Positions 12,552-25,435 of a DNA stretch of 64,000 nt are shown in pieces. The DNA is from Ostrinia nubilalis. Lineage: Eukaryota; Arthropoda; Insecta; Lepidoptera; Crambidae. The notes beneath the pieces are model-generated. The model saw only the letters and a list, made by a program, of their open reading frames with translations, was not told the DNA's origin and did not search any database. The position numbers were made by a program, and so were the translations under genes. The first letter of the stretch is position 1, and each line of letters begins with the position of its first letter. The stretch covers positions 8,849,001 to 8,913,000 of the forward strand of contig NC_087106.1 in NCBI RefSeq assembly GCF_963855985.1, written 5' to 3'.

Positions 12552-12743
12552 GATCACATCCCCAAACAGGCTCTGGATTGGAACCCCCAAGGGAAACGCA
12601 AACGTGGACACCCCAAGCAAACTTGGCGGCGCACTGTGGCAGACGAGGCGAAGAAAATCGGCAAGACTTGGAGCGAGATCAAACGCATAGCTCAAGACCG
12701 AACGCGATGGATGACTGTTGTGGACGCCCTCTGCCCCATCTAG
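12552..12743 (+). pseudogene. RTE-type reverse-transcriptase C-terminal fragment
   Basis: An open frame of 63 codons ending in TAG (12741-12743) reads DHIPKQALDWNPQGKRKRG, then HPKQTWRRTV, KKIGKTWSEIKRIAQDR and VDALCPI. This matches the conserved tail of RTE/BovB-type non-LTR retrotransposon proteins (QALxWNPQGKRKRGRP...W..D). It is a different lineage from 11918-12388. No start codon or upstream RT core is present, so it is a truncated remnant. Confidence 0.75.
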
Positions 12744-13404
12744 GAGACATAGGACCATAAGTCAAGTAAGTCAATTTCAAGTCTTACTGACCTGTCTTAC
12801 GTTTCTCTGTAAACCCATCAAACCTTAAGCGGTCTCATAAGACCGCGCTCGTTTCGCGGGTACTTGAAGGGTTATGTTATAGCACCTGAAGCACAAGTCA
12901 CTAAACTATGAAATTTCTGCTTTTAAATTGTTACTAAAGTCCATATTTTAATTAATTTGTGCTCATCATTTAAAAATCTATCATCGAATCACATCTTTTC
13001 TTTACTATAGAAAAAAGAACAAGTAAACCAATGAACCAAAATTATCGAACACGTTTCCATTTACGTGTGCGACAAAATGTCTCCTGACATCTAATCATTT
13101 AGCCATTAGGTATTCCGGGGGTGTATTCTTAATAAACTGGTAGTAATTACAAAACTGCGGGCCCTCGTCGCCTTGAATATTAATAGTGTTCGCGAACTTT
13201 TGTTTTTACTTGAGGAAAGTTGAGAGGAGAATCGTTTGCTGTGAGGCAGTTGGTGGATGCCATTCATAATTAACTTCTGGAACATTTTTGAGTAAATGTT
13301 TGCAGCCTTAAAAACTGGCAAAATTGGTAATACATATTTTTAAATATTCGAACACCTAAATTGTTTTATGTCCCATTTTTGATGGAACAATGTGACTACA
13401 TACT

Positions 13405-13500
13405 TCGTTGTTCGTTTGAGTCAAGTGATGTCCACTACTGGACAAAGGTCTCCTCCTTTTTCTACAAAATTGGTCCTGCTCTGCCCGCGTCCAGGTGTAA
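13405..13500 (-). mobile_element. Retrotransposon RT 3' tail, decayed
   Basis: GTGATGTCCACTACTGGACA, AAGGTCTCCTCC and CTGCCCGCGTCCAGG are the reverse-oriented tail with several substitutions. Confidence 0.6.
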
Positions 13501-13763
13501 CCCGCGACCTTAACGTCGCTCCACCTAGTGGAAAGTCTGCTTGCTTATTTCATTCAAGGGTTAAAAAGTTATGGATTCATATTGAAAATTTTGACCTGCG
13601 AAAGACCTTCAGACCAGCCATCTTAAGTCTTGGCAAAGGAAACTTATAGACACTAAAAGATGTGTTGTAAACGATTATGAATGGAAATGTGAAAGAATGC
13701 AAAATGTATGCAGCGTCTTTGCACTTCAGTTTCAACTCATAGTTCAACATTCCTAATTTACTA

Positions 13764-13922
13764 TACAGCGTGTTAGGTAAATGGGTATAAGAGCCGACAC
13801 TAGCCCATTTTAACATGGTCATATAAATGGTATGGTGAAGTCAGAAAATTGATATCTTCATTTTAATTATTTTATTTTTCATACAGTGTCGGCTCATATA
13901 CCCATTTACTTAACACCCTGTA
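13764..13922. mobile_element. 159-bp MITE, Tc1/mariner-like ends
   Basis: TACAGCGTGTTAGGTAAATG at the left is the near-complement of CATTTACTTAACACCCTGTA at the right, extended by the AGCCGACACT / AGTGTCGGCT pair. The flanking bases are TA on both sides, consistent with a TA target duplication. Confidence 0.7.
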
Positions 13923-14796
13923 TATTTACCAAAACCAACACAAACGTAAATGTTCGCTCGTTTTACACCGTAGTACCTACGAGTATCATCGCGGCATCGT
14001 TAAAATATTTCCACTGTAGGTAATCCAATTCTACTTGATGAATTACCACATACCAGAGAAAGACGGGGGAGTGGAAAGTACGTTCGGAAATTCAATTTGC
14101 TGCATCCAGTTTTAAAATATTCTTATTGGACGGTCGAAAAAGATTAAAAATGATCCGGGAATATCTGATAGCATTTACGGAGCAGTTTCTGTAGTTCGAA
14201 TTGACGTTTTTATTTTTCGAAATCAGATTTCTGCTTTCTCTTTTAAAATAACTTTACATGCAGTAATATTTTTCTAGGAGTATTTTGCGTCCTTTAGAAA
14301 TGGTATTTATGTTTTGAGCTGAAACATTTTTATAAAGTCAGCTTTTTCAAAGTCATTGAATCTATTTATGGATTTTGGTGTTTAATGTTATGTTTCTTCA
14401 GCTAACCATTTTCTGGTTCCATTATTATCTTAAAATACTAATAATTTGATTGATCATCGACTACGATGGTTTGAAATGTGACAATAATACGGGTTAAATC
14501 CATCACTGGCTCGTAAATACAACTATCACAGTAATTTATAGTGCCGCAGTTATCCATTATAATCAAACTGTAGGCAATTGCGATACATTTAGTTAAGAGT
14601 AACAAGAGTTGGTAAGATGTCTCACGTAATCATTTGGTTCTTGAGTGGTGATCACTTCTCAGCAAATGTAGCAAAGGACAAACTCTTTCTCGATGGACTG
14701 ACGACCGCAAGATAATAACTAGTTAAAAAAAGTAGGATATCATGCTGTAGCAGAGGACTGCTAACCAATAAAGTTAAGGCTCTAAACCTCCTTAAA

Positions 14797-15500
14797 TAAA
14801 ACCTAAACTAAAAACCCGTAACATTTTTACCGTTCCCATATTTCATAACGGAGTAACGTTATTACGGCCTCGCGTCCGTCAATGCTTTGGAGTCGCAATG
14901 ATCGAGTTACAATCTGTTTCAATGCCGCGGGCCTATTAGCTAAAAAACAGGAGATCTTTCTATGAAGTTACGGCTTTAAAACTTCCATAAATAAAATTAT
15001 CACTTCACGGGATTTATTGCAACAATATCTATTTTAACGGTAAATAATATTTACCCTCCCGACGTTTCGGCTCGGTTTTGCACAATATTTTCGTCAGTGG
15101 TACAGTCTGACTGTACCACTGACGAAAATATTGTGCAAATGCGGGTGGGTGAAGAAAACTCATCGCGCCGGAGCAGACGACGCCGCATCTCTTCAGTCTG
15201 CCCGCGACCATGACTCGTGCAACCGAGCCGAAACGTCGGGAGGGTAAATATTATTTACCGTTAAAATAGATATTGTTGCAATAAATCCCGTGAAGTGATA
15301 ATTTTATAGTAAAAAATGCAACATAATAGTTTAAAATATTCCATAAATAAAACCTAAAAATCTGTAACATCCTTACTGTTCCTCTCATGGATCGCTGCAG
15401 AATTCCATAACGGAGTAACGTTATTACTGCCCCCCGTCTGTCACTGCTCTCAGTCGCAGTGATCGAGTTACAATCTGTTTCAATGCCGCCGGCCTAATTA
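14797..15500. repeat. Fold-back element between two direct duplicates
   Basis: Outer direct copies lie at 14797-14940 and 15345-15500 and share CATAACGGAGTAACGTTATTAC and GATCGAGTTACAATCTGTTTC-type text. Between them, 14991-15073 and 15222-15307 are inverted arms (CCCGACGTTTCGGCTCGG type). Inside the left part, 15079-15106 and 15110-15137 form a perfect 28-bp hairpin with a 3-base loop. The nested structure suggests successive insertion and duplication. Confidence 0.7.
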
Positions 15501-16341
15501 TATTGCGGGGATTTCAGTTTTACATAACATGCGCGTGTAGGCGAAAGTACATTGTTTTGTTCTTTTTAAACCTTTCTTGCACAAAGATAGAACTTATAGC
15601 AAAAGGCAAAGATAGTGGCATGTGGTATTGCAGTCAACTTTACTATTTTGTCATATTGTAAAGAGGAAAGATTTTGTATAGATTTGTATATTTGTCAGCT
15701 GGACTGTTTTCAAAATTTCTTTCAACATTTAAATGCTACATTATACCTCAGAAATACTAGTATAAGTAGCAAACTGAAATTCACGCGAGTGAAACGTCGG
15801 GAAAAGTTACTTATTGTCTTTTTTAACAGCAACTTTATTGAACTTTACACAACTTTTAAGACATGCAAAAGTAAATAAATAATGCTTGTTTATTATGTGT
15901 ATCAGAATATGAGCTCATCTAACAAAGACAATCTATACCGATTAAATAGTTAAAGTAAATGTCCAATAGAATCACTTTTGTTATCATTCGGCAATTCAAT
16001 TGCAGGCGCATTTCGTTTTGCATAAAAAACAGATTTAGTTGCGGCAATTGAACGGTAGATGGCACTAAATGGGATTTCCTTCGTGTTGAATAAAATAATT
16101 CCAGCCAGGTGGATTGCAGGTATTGAATGTTACAAAGTTTAGTGGTGATTGGATGCCATTTATTATAGTTTTAGCCGACGACTTTACCAATACACGAACA
16201 ATTTTATTCAGCTAAATAGAAAATTGCATAAGTCGTAAGGTTACTTTCTTGTCTTTAGTACCTACTATGGTAATATTATGTGTTGATCCTGAAAATGCCA
16301 GTTTAAAAAAACTCGAGAAGATAAGCCAAGTTAGCGAAATA

Positions 16342-16495
16342 GGGCAGATTTTTTAATCGTCTGATATCTTATAACTGTATAAATTTGTCGTTTTGACATA
16401 TTTGAAATATTTCCCATACTGAAACTGTCAACGTGCCAAACTTATTCTTCAGTTAAAAGTTATCTGATGATTGAAAAATCAGCCCATAACTGTGT
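16342..16495. mobile_element. Palindromic MITE, family C copy 1
   Basis: Ends GGGCAGATTTTTTAATCGTC and GATTGAAAAATCAGCCC are inverted repeats. ATA flanks both sides. A second copy is at 29232-29376. Confidence 0.7.
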
Positions 16496-16922
16496 AAATG
16501 ACTTTTATTCACGTACAGAACCACTTTTTGAATGTGTAAATCAAACGAAAACAAAGTAATAATATGGCCGTAACCCAAGTGCTATTAATAAATAAATTTA
16601 TTCGAATATTAATTCTGAAAGCGAAGTGTCGAAATCAATTCCTAAAACACTGTTCCTTTGATCTTAAAGTTATTTATATATTTGACCTCCATATACTTCT
16701 AGCGAATTCCTGTTGCGTGGTACAAAATAAATAAATACCTATTACAGCCGTGGAAAAGTAGGTCGTACTGATATGTTCTTTGTTTACTTACAACTCTATA
16801 CTTCTCTCAATGTTTCCCTTTCTGGATACGATTGGGTTTACATTGAGTTCGTGGTAAAGTAAATTCAGTATGATAGAATAAAGGGGTAGAGTTAGGAAAA
16901 TCTTCAAAACTCATTTAAATTT

Positions 16923-17003
16923 AAGCTGAGTACCACTTTATTTTAACCACCATAATTATGATGTTTTTTATATGGAGTTTGACAGACTTTTGACGTTTGT
17001 TAA
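16923..17003 (-). mobile_element. Partial MITE, family A
   Basis: A truncated piece of the family seen at 1181-1281 (CTGAGTACCAC start, TATGGAGTTTGACAGACTTT interior) abuts a full copy at 17011. Confidence 0.55.
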
Positions 17004-17010
17004 ATCCTAA

Positions 17011-17128
17011 GGCTGGGTTAAACCATCTTACTTAAACTTTGACAAACTTCAAAAATCTGTCAAACTCCATACAAAAAACACCGTTTATCGTTATAATTAC
17101 GGTCAAAGTTTGGTGGTGCAACTCAGCC
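17011..17128 (-). mobile_element. PIF/Harbinger-like MITE, family A copy 3
   Basis: Termini GGCTGGGTTAAACCA and TGGTGGTGCAACTCAGCC. The left flank is TAA and the right flank TTA, so the duplication has decayed or was imperfect. Confidence 0.7.
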
Positions 17129-17527
17129 TTAATAAATAAAGCCTTAACAAAGCTTTACAATATATCTCAAGGAAACTAATTATTATTCAGATAAAGTTTC
17201 AAAGTTTTACATGTAATACCCATTCCTATAAAAAAACATGGCCGCCCGTTCCATAAAACACACTGGAACTTTGCTAATATACCGTATTATAATTCATATC
17301 CTACCTTTGGAAGTAGCTAAACACATTCTAAGTAGGTAGTTGTTAATTCTAAACTTTATCCATAAAAGTGATTTAGGCTCGAACTTACAACTTGAATTAA
17401 TATTGGTTATATTAATAAATTAAATACATACGTATTTAAGTATTTTGATAAGTTTTATATCTACCTACGTGTAGAAGTTTTACACTGTTTCTTATTTAAA
17501 TCTTATGAAAATCTGAAGCACTTGGAC

Positions 17528-17730
17528 CTCAGCGCAGGACTATTGTTGTTATGGAAATATTTGGGGAAGGCCTTTGTCCAGCAGTGGGCGGCATTTAGTT
17601 GGATCTTACGTACAAAATCTCATGAAAAATAAGTTCTAAATAACTGCCAATAAGATCGAATTGCCCATATTAGTTTGACGTTTATATTGGTGGAGGCCTA
17701 TGTTCAGTAGTTGACGTCCTCTGGCTGAAA
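17528..17730 (+). mobile_element. Two RT 3' tails
   Basis: 17528-17600 (GAAATATTTGGGGAAGGCCT, TTTGTCCAGCAGTGGGCGGC) and 17690-17725 (GGTGGAGGCCTATGTTCAGT plus a GATGATG end) are short decayed tails. Confidence 0.6.
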
Positions 17731-19405
17731 TGATGATGAGTTATGTAGTTTTCAAAACTTTGTGAAATATCAAAATTGAATACTGATGTATCATAATACA
17801 TACCTAATATGATAATGATCGCCAGTTCCATGCGCTTAAGTTGACAATTTGTGTTCCAGAATACCACACTTACGAGTGATTTTATTATATGAATCGGTAC
17901 ATTTATCGCCGTTCCACATAGTCACACAGTGTGACGTGGCGACATACGTAGCTCACATAATATGTGACGTAATATTCCGTAACTCAATAAGGGCTGTGAT
18001 AGAAGCTGTTAACGATGGATCGATAGAGTTATGGCATAGTATAGCTATAGAGTCTTCGATATTTATGGGCTCTATCTACATACATATTTATTCTTTCTGT
18101 CATAAGATTTCGCACTAAACGTTCGATGTTTTATAACGCGAACACAAGGCAGGTGTGTACCATACCATCCTAGACTGCATCTCACTTAACATCAAGTGCG
18201 ATTTCGTTCAAACTTTTATTCCTGTTTTTCCTGCATAAAAAAATGTCTTACTTTAATAATGCCTTTGTGGACCAAAGCTAATAGAGCAAGACTCTCTCTG
18301 TTCGGAATCCTTGGATTCGATTCACAAGAAGAATTTCTTTGGAGTCATATGCAAGGAGAATGCCATAAAAATGCAATAAACATCATAGGTCTTTTAATAC
18401 TTTATTTACCAACTAGATAAACAACAATTCAATATCCTGTAACATAAGAATCTTGTATCACAAGGTATTATCGTTATTGTAGGTTTGCTTGCATTGTATG
18501 GAACGCTGTTGGTGCAGGCAAATAGTGAAATCAAATAAGTTGTATTGAAAATTGAATTTCTATTGAAACTTTGCGTAGGCGAATGATAATCTAGATATTA
18601 CTGGGTATTTGTCTTTCGTACAGGGCTTTCCAAATTGATTAAATTAGGATTAATAACATTTTAATTTTAACTAATCTTCATTCCTCTATAGCTTTACGTA
18701 GTAACATTTACTTACCCAAAGTTACTTAAGTTATTTACTACTAGTATCTAAAACTGTTTTAAATTAATAGAGCCAGCCTCAGTTATTACAACTTAACAAT
18801 AGAAAAGCACATTACATGAAGTTGTGACTGACATTGCAAGTAAAGTTTAAACTGTCATTAATTTACAGGTATTAACAACTTATTACACAAATCATAGCCT
18901 ATACAGCCTACCTCGAAATAAAACTAGTGAAGAAGTGGACAGAAAAGCCTTTTTCACGCACAGTCTGTGCCCAGTTTTATTTATATTAATATTATCTGAA
19001 ACGACCATAAATAAAAAGTCAAAACCCTAGCCATGGTTGGCCATGTTTTCGATACAATGACTCTACAAGTAGGTGCCTACTTTCGCAGTGATATACCGAG
19101 TGGTATCAAGTTACATTGGCTGTTGAATTCTCCAAAATTAGCCTTTAGAAAGTTTAAAGCTTGTATTTGATGGAAATAACGATGATATTATTTATTTGTC
19201 GAAGAAAATAACTAGTTAAATGGTTTCTATTGCAGTGTAATCGACTGTAAAGGTAATAATTTTCTCGTAGAAGCTAGATATTTTGAATGTTCATTTATTT
19301 GTTACCTGCTAGTTTGGTGACTTATTATTAGGTGTAAATATATCATTTCAAATTCTGAACTAAGAAGTTGAGGTATTTTATTTTTCTAATAATAGCACAT
19401 CATAC

Positions 19406-19577
19406 GGATTATTCCACTTTGTTCACCTGGGTGATATCACCTGGCTGAATCAAGTGGAATTTTTAGTGTCCTCATTTCACCTCGAAACCATTTCACTCAG
19501 GTGAAATGGTTCAAAAAGCGGTTGCCTTTGTTCACATAGGAATCAATTTACCCAGGTGAACAAATGCGGAATAGTGC
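19406..19577. mobile_element. Palindromic MITE
   Basis: Left TTATTCCACTTTGTTCACCT pairs with right AGGTGAACAAATGCGGAATA. Internally, AACCATTTCACTCAGGTGAA forms a second dyad. Confidence 0.65.
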
Positions 19578-19598
19578 CTATTACATTACAATCACTCA

Positions 19599-19710
19599 GG
19601 CTGGGTTGCACCATCTTACTTTAACTTAACGTCAAAAATCTGTCAAACTCCATACAAAAACACCGGTTATCGTTATAGTTATGGTCAAAGTTAGGTGGTG
19701 CTACTCAGCC
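19599..19710 (-). mobile_element. PIF/Harbinger-like MITE, family A copy 4
   Basis: Termini GGCTGGGTTGCACCA and TGGTGCTACTCAGCC. The flanks (TCA/TTT) no longer show the TAA duplication. Confidence 0.7.
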
Positions 19711-20214
19711 TTTATGTGTCGTGAGTACTTTTATATTTATCTGAAACTTATTTAAAATCACACGTTATTCCGCATCACAACAAAATATTTGCCGGACACT
19801 GGCTATATTCAGTGTTCATATCAAAAACAAACAGATCTGTTTGTTCGTCCTCGATTCTTATCAGATACTGTACGAGTAAGCAAACAAACAAACAAAGTAC
19901 CACTGTCCAATGCTAACAATGGAGGTGGCATTCAAACTTACTATTAACACAATTTATTTCAGGCATCCATTTGTAAAATACGAACGTAATGCCCAGACAC
20001 CTGCTATGTTTACTCGTAGTAGGAATAAGAGGTATTTTCTACAAATTATTCAGATATGAATGAACGACATGGGGAATTTATCCTACTGGCCAAATAGGTT
20101 GGGAAGGCCTGATGTTCACATTGTTGATTGTGATCTTTTTCTACTCTGGAACACCACACGGTTTACAAGGGAACAAATATACAAAGATATGTTTTGCGGT
20201 TGTTAAAATGTCCC

Positions 20215-20340
20215 ATACGACCTCATAAAGGTAGCAGGAAGGCGCTGGATGCAGGCCGCTACCAAACGGTCACTATGGAAATCATTGGGGGAGGCCTATG
20301 TTCAGCAGTGGACGTCCTATAGGATGATGATGATGATGAT
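20215..20340 (+). mobile_element. Retrotransposon RT 3' tail
   Basis: Encodes DLIKVAGRRWMQAATKRSLW followed by KSLGEAYVQQWTS, then a GATGAT run. Same lineage as the remnant inside the fold-back element near 44 kb. Confidence 0.7.
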
Positions 20341-20840
20341 GTCTCATACGAGCATCAAAACAAGGGCCTTGGCTCAAGAAAACTCTACTCTCCAACCACA
20401 GAAGCGACTAAAAACTTCACAAAGCCAAATCACATCCGAAGTATCATTTAAAATAATATTTACATCTGAACCCCAGCGCGCAAAGTTTTTAAACTCCGAC
20501 TTAGCCTCTGGCAATTTTGAAACTCAAATGTGGAGTTTTGTGTAAATAATATACGGCTATAACATAGGAGTCAGGTGAAGTTCGGAGAAGTTGCCAGAAA
20601 TTCACCTCAGGGCAACTTTTCTGTAGCACGATAACGTTAAACAATGGGTTATGAAGAACTCCGAACTTGTGTTTACTACATCACGAGTTTTGGTACACGA
20701 CGGTGAAATCTTAATGAGAACGTTGTCAATATTGATTCTTGTTTCTGTGTTCTACATTAGAATAAATTAAACGGCCAAAATGTCATCGGAAATATACGAA
20801 CTCTAAAAATATGGCCGCAATAACACCTTTTGCAACCAAC

Positions 20841-21028
20841 ATCCTACTAATATAATAAATGCGAAAGTTTGTGTGGATGTTTGTTACTCTTTCACGCAAA
20901 ACCTACTGAACGTATTTTGATGAAACTTTACAGTATTATTGTTTATAACCCAGAATAACATATAGGCTATAATTTATGACTATATGTGACTAAATTTCAC
21001 GTGGGTGAAGCCGCGGCCAAAAGCTATT
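20841..21028 (+). mobile_element. Lep1-type non-autonomous Helitron, copy 1
   Basis: Begins TCCTACTAATATAATAAATG and continues with GCGAAAGTTTGTGTGGATG, GAAACTTTACAGTATTATTG and AACATATAGGCTATAATTTA, ending near GAAGCCGCGGCCAAAAGCT. The 5'-TC start and the AAAGCTAG-type end are known Helitron/Lep1 hallmarks in Lepidoptera. Confidence 0.75.
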
Positions 21029-22440
21029 AAACTATAAAAAAAAATTCTGATGTCAAATAACTCTAAAACACATTACAATAACTCCAAGACAGTAATCTTC
21101 TTTAAAATAAATTATTTTCTAGTTCAGAAAACTGATTTAATTTAAATAAATCTATAAAACGATTATTGCTAGCTTTGAAATCAGTAGTAATTGGTTATTA
21201 TAACCAATAATTAGTGACGTCATCATAAGCTGTTTACAATCCATGGTAGAGTTACGTTTTGACAGTGTTGAGGTTGACAAGTAAAAACGGTAGTTTTTAT
21301 TTAAAAAATTGGTCAGAGCCACAGTGTTCAACTATCACGCATAAATGTTCCCCATATCATATGCAGCTCACATTCAACTGAACATTACAGAATTTACAGA
21401 TATGGTTCAGACAGACATGCACTACTATGTAACCTATATAGCTAGCTTCCTATGTAATCCTAACCTGCGCTATGTCAGTCGCCTATGAACTTTGTTACAA
21501 GGATGCACATTTGCGACTAGTTCTAACATTTGCAATGAAATGAAAAATATTTTCCGATTTTTTTTAAGTAATCGGAGATAAATAGTGAACTGTAGAATAA
21601 AAATGTTGGATTTTTTTTTCTTCAAATTGAGCGAATGTGCAGTTATTAGGTTACAGATCGTCTTACAGACCTATTTTTTTTTGTAAATAGCATAAATCGA
21701 AAATAAAAATACCTATGTACGAATAGAAGTCCTCGATCAAGATAACATCCAAAATCTTTAAAATTACAAAGTGTAATAATTACAGCAAAGTTTTTCGTAT
21801 ATTTATTTTCTTTTTCTACTTGCTGTAAGTAGTTTTAATTTATTTTGGGCATACCAATTTACAATCATTATTTATCTGTCAAAGAATCACGCGCATCTAA
21901 CTTTTTTTCCGACCATCTTTTGTTTTCCAAATTCAAAAATCGCAAGTGTGCGATACTGCACCAGTGCGTTCGTTCACCCCGCGTACGCACGGTCAGGGTT
22001 GCATGCGATGCAGATATCGTGCCGTCTCGGCTGACAATCGTTATGATCATCGTGTCATAGAGGTGCTCGAGTGGCCAGCTGTTAATCGATTAGGTCGTTT
22101 GGGAGTCATGTTTCGAATCGATTACGGAAAAGAACTAATGCAATTTACTCGTATGCTTGACACTCAAGATATGGAAACACTCGTTTTCATAGCGATGCAG
22201 TAATGTTAGAAAATTAATCTGGTAATAGGTAGATTAGATTAACCGTAAAATATCATCTTTCAAGTTTAATAAAAAGAAAAACAACGTTAACTTGCTACAG
22301 AAAAGAATATTCCATACATATTGCTGAATGTAATTGAACAAAGAAGAAGCTTAATGTATGAATTTATTCGTTAGTTCAGCTTCAGTCTAACTGAAAAAAG
22401 TACCTGCACTGTAATTTTCATAACTAAAATCGTCTTTTAG

Positions 22441-22580
22441 TTGTTGCAATTCACGAAGGCGAGTGAGATTTACATGTGTGCTGGCTCGCTACTGTTCGTT
22501 TTTTCAAAAGTTTTGATAGATATTACACTATCGTTACGTGCATGTACACGTACACACTATTACTTACTCGTGCAGTTCGC
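22441..22580 (-). repeat. Palindromic MITE-like repeat, copy 2
   Basis: Opposite orientation to 363-519. It shares CAAAAGTTTTGATAGATATT and CGTGCATGTACACGTACACA-type text. A long spurious open frame runs through it. Confidence 0.6.
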
Positions 22581-24263
22581 GAGGCCTAGGTGTGACAGTC
22601 TACATGATATATTACTGTTTTTTGGCAATCGCTCTGAGGCGCAAGTCTGCCGTGCACTTCACCTCTTGCACCGGCAGCAACGTGACGTATTTAATACCTA
22701 TTTAGTTTTTATGTTAAATTTTTCCATACAAACATTTTTGCGTTTTTTCAAAAGTTTTTTGCCTGACTCAACTTTTCGTCACTCGCAAAAATGCAAATCT
22801 CAGCAGCCTAGCAAACTCTACCTAAGTTTAAAGACTAGACATCCGTGCAAACAAAACAAAGAGTTTTGCAACCAGACAAAATGACGGCCATAGATAACAC
22901 CAAGCACCATGGATTGGCCAACACATCCTCGCTAACTATGACACCACTTCCTTCGGCTAATCTCTCATTGTTTGATTACATGTTTCCGAGTATTGCGGTC
23001 AGTTTTTCCGTTAATTCTTTTAAATACCGACTTCAGCTCCTTACCCTTAATAGGCGTCAGTCGGAAAATTCTTGTTTTCTGTGGCCAACGCACCCGTGTA
23101 CACAACCCTAAAGTTGCGGTGGCAGCCAAAAAAAAATTGGGTTTTAAAATGCTCAAAAACCCATCGTATTCTCTAGATCTGACTCTCAGCTACGTTAATA
23201 ACTCTTTGTTCGATTTAAGTAGTAGTTCAGGGACCTGATATTTGTGGAAATCGTCGAGGCAGTATCCTTTTTAGGCCTTTTTGGAGAGTCAAGAAAATCA
23301 TCCGACTGGTCGTTCAAGTGAATGTAATTTTTAAACACAATTGTGAACTTCAATTATTATTTTTACCGGTTTCTAGTGAAGAATTAGACTCCCTACCCAA
23401 TTCTTTTCAGATTTTTGTGATGGCTAGAAATATCCCATTCTCATTACTTTTGGAACACCCCTCGTTAAAAGCAAGTTCAACATTTTCATGGTGTCTAGAC
23501 TTTACAAGGCAACTTAGTTTAAATTAGTATTAGTAGTACTAAGTAATAATTATACTACATATTAATATTGTCTACTTGACGGTCTATCTTATCTATCATC
23601 ATGATGTAGATCATATACATATTTAATCTTCACAAGATCACGCTTTTTATATTATGTACGCATTCTCATTTGTAAAAGGCACTACTTCCAATGCCATACA
23701 TTATGTTACAAATTAGGTACCTAAGTTTATGGTTTACGTGAAGTGAAAATCAAAGATTTTCTTTTACATGTAAACCTAAAGGTAAAAGCTTTCATAACTT
23801 AATTACTTTCTACAGTAACACTAATGACTTTGGAATAAGTAATTTAAGACCATTACCCATTTATACTAATTGCGAAGAAATTACACAGTAACGGCACGTT
23901 TAATAATATTACGAAAGTTATTTCGTAGCCTTGAAGGTATTCAAGATTATTAGGATTTTAGGCAACGCTAGACTTCTTTTCTGACCTTGTAGTTACTGTA
24001 ACAAAACAGTATTGCAATCAGATAGGCTGCAATCTTAATTTACTAAAGACCACGTCTGTAATATAAAATTCTACTTATAAGTAACTACGTAGGGAACTGA
24101 TTCCGTCCGCTCATCTCTTATGTTTTTCCGCTTATTTTTTAGCAAACGTGTCTCTACAATTACATAAAAATATAATAGCATGTACTAAGTAATTATGTCA
24201 AAATTATACTAATGATTTCGTAAATATTATGATACTGGTCATTCTTAGTAGATATTCCTATAT

Positions 24264-24344
24264 TGTCCCTGGGTCAAACTTGGCCTTCACTGGTTGGAGT
24301 TATATTGACAGTCAAACTCCTTCTGCCTAGAGTTACTGTGGAAT
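24264..24344 (+). repeat. Dispersed repeat family B, diverged piece
   Basis: TTGGCCTTCACTGGTTGGAG and TTGACAGTCAAACTCC recall 3110-3165 but are strongly diverged. Confidence 0.45.
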
Positions 24345-25362
24345 TAGTTTAAAATATTTTTGTAATGAACATGTAAAATTAATACAACAGAGTCTAAGAT
24401 TAAAAAACAAATAATATAACCTAATTGTCAATAGAACATTATCTGAAAATGAAAACCATTCGACTAGTTACACAATTTGATACATATCAATTTCAGATCT
24501 CAATGGATTTCAATATTCCTGAAATATCTAATAATAAATCTCCTTTTCCACGAATTTGGGTATCGTTCAGCTAACGTTTGTCAATTATGGTCTTTACAAT
24601 TTACTTACCTAAGTATTCATTTCATATTGAGTTACATATAGGTCTGGCACTTAACTCAATCAGTGCCTGAGATATGGCAGCGGCACGAGAGGGTGTTTTT
24701 TTAATGTCAAACGTCAGCGAGACTTCAGATCTCTTACAGATTTTATATGCTCTGTCACGTCATAATGTTGATCTCAACCGTCCCGTGCCGTGCCCATACG
24801 TCAGACACTGACTGAGCTAAGCGATAAACTTATAGTATAGCCAACTCATGTAAGGACGGCACAACCGACAAATAGTAATACTTAATGTACTACCTTGTAT
24901 TTAATTTACTATTTACTGGCGGTGACTGAGTTTGTTTCGGCGTTTCTTCTCAGCACTTGCCTTAAGTTTGTCTCGAAGCGCTGGTAGGGCCCAAAAAATA
25001 AGGAGACATGTAAAGTGCTTAAGGCACTGTATTTTGACGTTCATAAGTGCCACTAGTGGTCAAAATTGAATAAAATATTTTTGATTTTGAATCAGTTGTA
25101 ATACAAACGGTCTTGCAGCAAAAATATACAGGCTAATGTGATGTTGACTGTAGTCTACAAGTTCGATCGTTCACAGTATCGTTGGTTTCGTTGCCAAGTA
25201 CGAACGTGCGATCACGGACGTGAGGTGAACATTCTGCCGCGCTACAGGTCAACGATGCGAGAACATCGGCGTTTCAATTTTACGAGAGGCGTTCAAAAAG
25301 TAATAAGTATGGATATTTCTAGCCATCACAAAATTCCGAAAAAAAAGTCGACGGGTTCATCC

Positions 25363-25435
25363 AGTGTCGTAGCTCAGTTGAAAGAGCAGTCGTCCGGCAA
25401 GCGAAAGGTCGTGGGTTCAATTCCCGCCTTAGGCA
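25363..25435 (+). mobile_element. tRNA-derived SINE head
   Basis: TAGCTCAGTTGAAAGAGC (25370-25387) fits a tRNA A box and D arm. GTGGGTTCAATTCCCGC (25411-25427) fits the B box and T arm, and a T6 run follows at 25442. The acceptor stem does not pair and position 33 of the anticodon loop is not T, so this is a tRNA-like SINE head and not a functional tRNA gene. Confidence 0.55.

Larger units (their letters stand above)
12744..20214. other. Host noncoding DNA
   Basis: AT-rich sequence without a convincing gene. It contains the MITEs, fold-back and RT tails listed separately. 17849-18118 has an 89-codon open frame with no recognisable domain, which I do not treat as a gene. A LINE 3'-end piece (CATCCTAGACTGCATCTCAC) lies at 18160-18205. 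Confidence 0.65.

Noticed and set aside
22441..22884. 147-codon open frame
   Set aside because: It starts without ATG inside a MITE-like repeat and shows no conserved pattern.
25363..25435. Functional tRNA gene
   Set aside because: A and B boxes are present, but the acceptor stem does not pair and the anticodon loop lacks the invariant T33. A SINE head is more likely.
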